Positions 4,937 through 6,793 of a stretch of DNA of 6,793 nucleotides are shown here, piece after piece. Numbering within the stretch: position 1 is the stretch's first letter; the number at the start of each line of letters is the position of its first letter. The stretch is from Treponema sp. (GTDB taxonomy: Bacteria; Spirochaetota; Spirochaetia; Treponematales; Treponemataceae). The stretch lies in NCBI GenBank assembly GCA_017613485.1, contig JAGADS010000111.1, positions 1 through 6,793 on the forward strand, given 5' to 3'. The position numbers were made by a program, and so were the translations under genes. The notes under the pieces are model-generated. The model was not told the DNA's origin. It saw only the letters and a program-made list of their open reading frames with translations, and ran no database searches.

Positions 4937-6793
4937 GATTTTACAGCATCACGCAGTTTTTCCAATAATTGGTTGTATTCTTCAATCGTCATCTGACCCC
5001 ATGTTATCATGTTTCTCAAAGGAGCGCCTTCCATCATGGCAAGTCCCATCTCCTCGTTAAGAGCCTCAGATGCACTTTCGCTTGTGTTCTGCAATTCCTG
5101 AATAGAAGACCTTCTAAGTTCACTGAGTATTTTAGATGCTTTCTCATTGCCATAAAGATCTCCGAGTGTGGTATTGTCAGAGATGTTCAGAGGCCTTGGA
5201 ACCGATGTCTTAAAATTCAGTGTTGCACGGCATGTCAGTTCGGCAGAAGACGGACCCACAAGAATCTCATATTCACCTGTAGCGGCATACCAGTCATTCA
5301 ATTCCACATAAAACCATGCAAGGCTGCGTTTATCAATAGTAAAGCTGACTTTCGTAGTTGCACCGGCAGGAATAAATACTTTCTCAAAGCCCTTGAGTTC
5401 CTTTAGAGGACGCGTCGTTGCCTTTGTTTTATCTGATACATAAAGCTGAACAATTTCCTTTCCGTCAACTTTACCGGTATTCTTTACAGTGAGACTTACA
5501 GTAACCGTATCTGAATCAGACATTTCGTTTTTGTCGAGCGTCAAACCTGAATACTCAAATGTCGTGTAGCTCAGACCATAGCCAAAGGGGAACAGTACAT
5601 TCATTTTCCTTGTGTCATACCAGCGGTAGCCTACAAAGATGCCCTCGCTATAGACAGTGTGTGTCTTGTCATTTGCAAAGGAGGTAAAGCATGGTGTGTC
5701 CTCCAGCCTGAGCGGGAATGTCTCTGCAAGTTTACCGCTTGGATTGACTTTTCCGACAAGAACATTGGCACATGCCTCTCCGACTGCCTCACCGCCGAGA
5801 TAAAGCTCCAGAATTGAATCAACTTTATCAACCCACGGCATTGTGACAGGAGAACCGTTGTGCAAGACGACGATGATTTTTTTCCCTGAACGGCACAATG
5901 AGTCAATCAGCTCATTCTGTTCATGAGGTAAATCCAGATGAGTACGGTCATAGCCTTCGCTTTCAAAACTGTCAGGAAGTCCGGCAAACACAAGTACGGC
6001 ATCAGCATTTTCTGCAGCAGAAACAGCTTCCTTTGCAAGAGCTGCGTTTATTTCTTTTGCCTTGACAGCATCCTTTTCTGGCTCAGCCTTAAATCCCTCC
6101 GCATATTCAAATTTAAGACCGGCTGCCTTTAGTGCATCAATGGCATTTGAAATGTTCTTTGCATTTATATGACCTGAACCTCCGCCCTGATAACGCGGTT
6201 TTTTTGCAAACTCACCGATTACGGCATATTTTTTAGACATGTCAAGCGGAAGAAGATCTGAATTCTTTAAGAGGACAATTGAATCTTCCTCTATCTCGCG
6301 TGCAACCTGATGATGCTTCTCAAAATCAAATTCTCCCTTCTGCCTGTTGTCCACAAAATCATAAACCCACTTGAGTATTCGCTCAGCACTCTCGTCAATT
6401 TTCTTTACAAGCTCAGGATCATTTTTTGCATTTTCAAGGACACGCCTGTCATTGATTCCGCTGGAAGAAGGCATTTCAAGGTCTCCGCCTGCCATGACCC
6501 CCTTGCTCCTGTCATTTACGGCACCCCAGTCGCTCATTACAAGGCCCTTGAAACCCCATTCATTTCTAAGCACTTCTGTAAGGAGCCATTTGCTTTCTCC
6601 CACATATTCCCCGTTTACCAGATTGTAGCTGTGCATTATGGTTGTAGGCTGGGATTTCTTTACGGCAATCTCAAAGGCTGGAAGATAAATCTCGCGTATA
6701 GTCCTTATGTCGCAGTCAGATGAATTTGTAAGGCGCCTGTATTCCTGATTGTTAAGTGCAAAATGCTTGAGAGAGGTTCCGACATGCTTTTCC
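4930..6793 (-). CDS. Family 3 glycoside hydrolase (beta-glucosidase type), N-terminus cut by window edge
   Basis: 620 residues are visible, and the frame continues through the right edge. The codons upstream of the internal ATG at 6636 encode LKHFALNNQE and YLPAFEIAV, which are core GH3 barrel sequence, so 6636 is not the start. Numbering from the edge, K9-H10 are the substrate-binding pair and Asp88 in VMSDWGAV is the expected nucleophile. The second alpha/beta domain runs from about 165 to 400: VLLKNSDLLPL, the GGGSG turn and ESEGYDRTHLDLP, whose Glu277 or Glu279 is the likely acid/base position. PFGYGLSYTTF marks the end of the core, and a fibronectin III-like domain follows at about 429-518. 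The last 100 residues (about 522-620) are an extra helical extension. No PA14 insertion is seen. It probably releases glucose from beta-glucosides such as cello-oligosaccharides; the exact substrate cannot be read from sequence. Location is unknown because the N-terminus is missing. It is first in a coupled pair with the chemoreceptor. Confidence 0.93.
   Translation of the reverse strand, partial: EKHVGTSLKHFALNNQEYRRLTNSSDCDIRTIREIYLPAFEIAVKKSQPTTIMHSYNLVNGEYVGESKWLLTEVLRNEWGFKGLVMSDWGAVNDRSKGVMAGGDLEMPSSSGINDRRVLENAKNDPELVKKIDESAERILKWVYDFVDNRQKGEFDFEKHHQVAREIEEDSIVLLKNSDLLPLDMSKKYAVIGEFAKKPRYQGGGSGHINAKNISNAIDALKAAGLKFEYAEGFKAEPEKDAVKAKEINAALAKEAVSAAENADAVLVFAGLPDSFESEGYDRTHLDLPHEQNELIDSLCRSGKKIIVVLHNGSPVTMPWVDKVDSILELYLGGEAVGEACANVLVGKVNPSGKLAETFPLRLEDTPCFTSFANDKTHTVYSEGIFVGYRWYDTRKMNVLFPFGYGLSYTTFEYSGLTLDKNEMSDSDTVTVSLTVKNTGKVDGKEIVQLYVSDKTKATTRPLKELKGFEKVFIPAGATTKVSFTIDKRSLAWFYVELNDWYAATGEYEILVGPSSAELTCRATLNFKTSVPRPLNISDNTTLGDLYGNEKASKILSELRRSSIQELQNTSESASEALNEEMGLAMMEGAPLRNMITWGQMTIEEYNQLLEKLRDAVKSE

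Noticed and set aside
6634..6636. ATG 6636 as the start of the GH3 gene
   Set aside because: The 52 upstream codons are open and encode conserved GH3 sequence including LKHFALNNQE, so the gene continues beyond the window.

Overview
The window looks like chromosomal DNA of a free-living, carbohydrate-using spirochaete, most likely a gut or rumen Treponema-type organism. This is inferred from moderate-to-low GC with AT-rich intergenic DNA, two lipoproteins with loose lipoboxes, a chemoreceptor built on a 7TMR-DISM membrane module (a family common in spirochaetes), and a beta-glucosidase. No sequence comparison was run, so the genus is tentative. I see no tRNA, rRNA, insertion sequence, CRISPR array or prophage.

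Layout. (1) 1-324, minus: N-terminal 108 residues of a Pro/Glu-rich lipoprotein that runs off the left edge. (2) 325-554: 230 bases without a protein gene. On the minus strand it holds an exact TTGACA-17-TATAAT promoter with an A/T-rich upstream stretch, then two hairpins. The second is followed by eight U residues and is a good intrinsic terminator. Together they predict a transcript of about 91 nt that carries repeated UCCCACU motifs: an unannotated small RNA candidate, or alternatively a leader/attenuator of the lipoprotein gene. (3) 555-1226, minus: a 223-residue protein of unknown family with a helical body and a very basic C-terminal tail containing an AT-hook-like GRP motif. (4) 1227-1368: divergent intergenic region. 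(5) 1369-2178, plus: a lipoprotein with DUF4097-like beta repeats at an exact 19-residue period. (6) 2239-2709, plus: SufU, an Fe-S assembly zinc protein with all metal ligands present, here without sufS beside it. (7) 2720-4927, minus: a 735-residue chemoreceptor with a periplasmic jelly-roll sugar-binding-like domain, seven membrane segments and an MCP signalling domain. (8) 4930-6793, minus: a family 3 glycoside hydrolase open to the right edge, whose reading frame continues at least 52 codons upstream of the first internal ATG.

How they fit together. The hydrolase and the chemoreceptor are separated by 2 nt, and the receptor's Shine-Dalgarno lies inside the end of the hydrolase gene, so the two are almost certainly co-transcribed and probably translationally coupled. 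With the sugar-binding-like ectodomain, this suggests a unit that breaks down an oligoglucoside and steers the cell toward it or its product. sufU and the receptor gene converge with only 10 nt between them and no convincing terminator. The strongest undescribed element is the predicted small RNA at about 407-497, followed by the hydrolase-receptor coupling.
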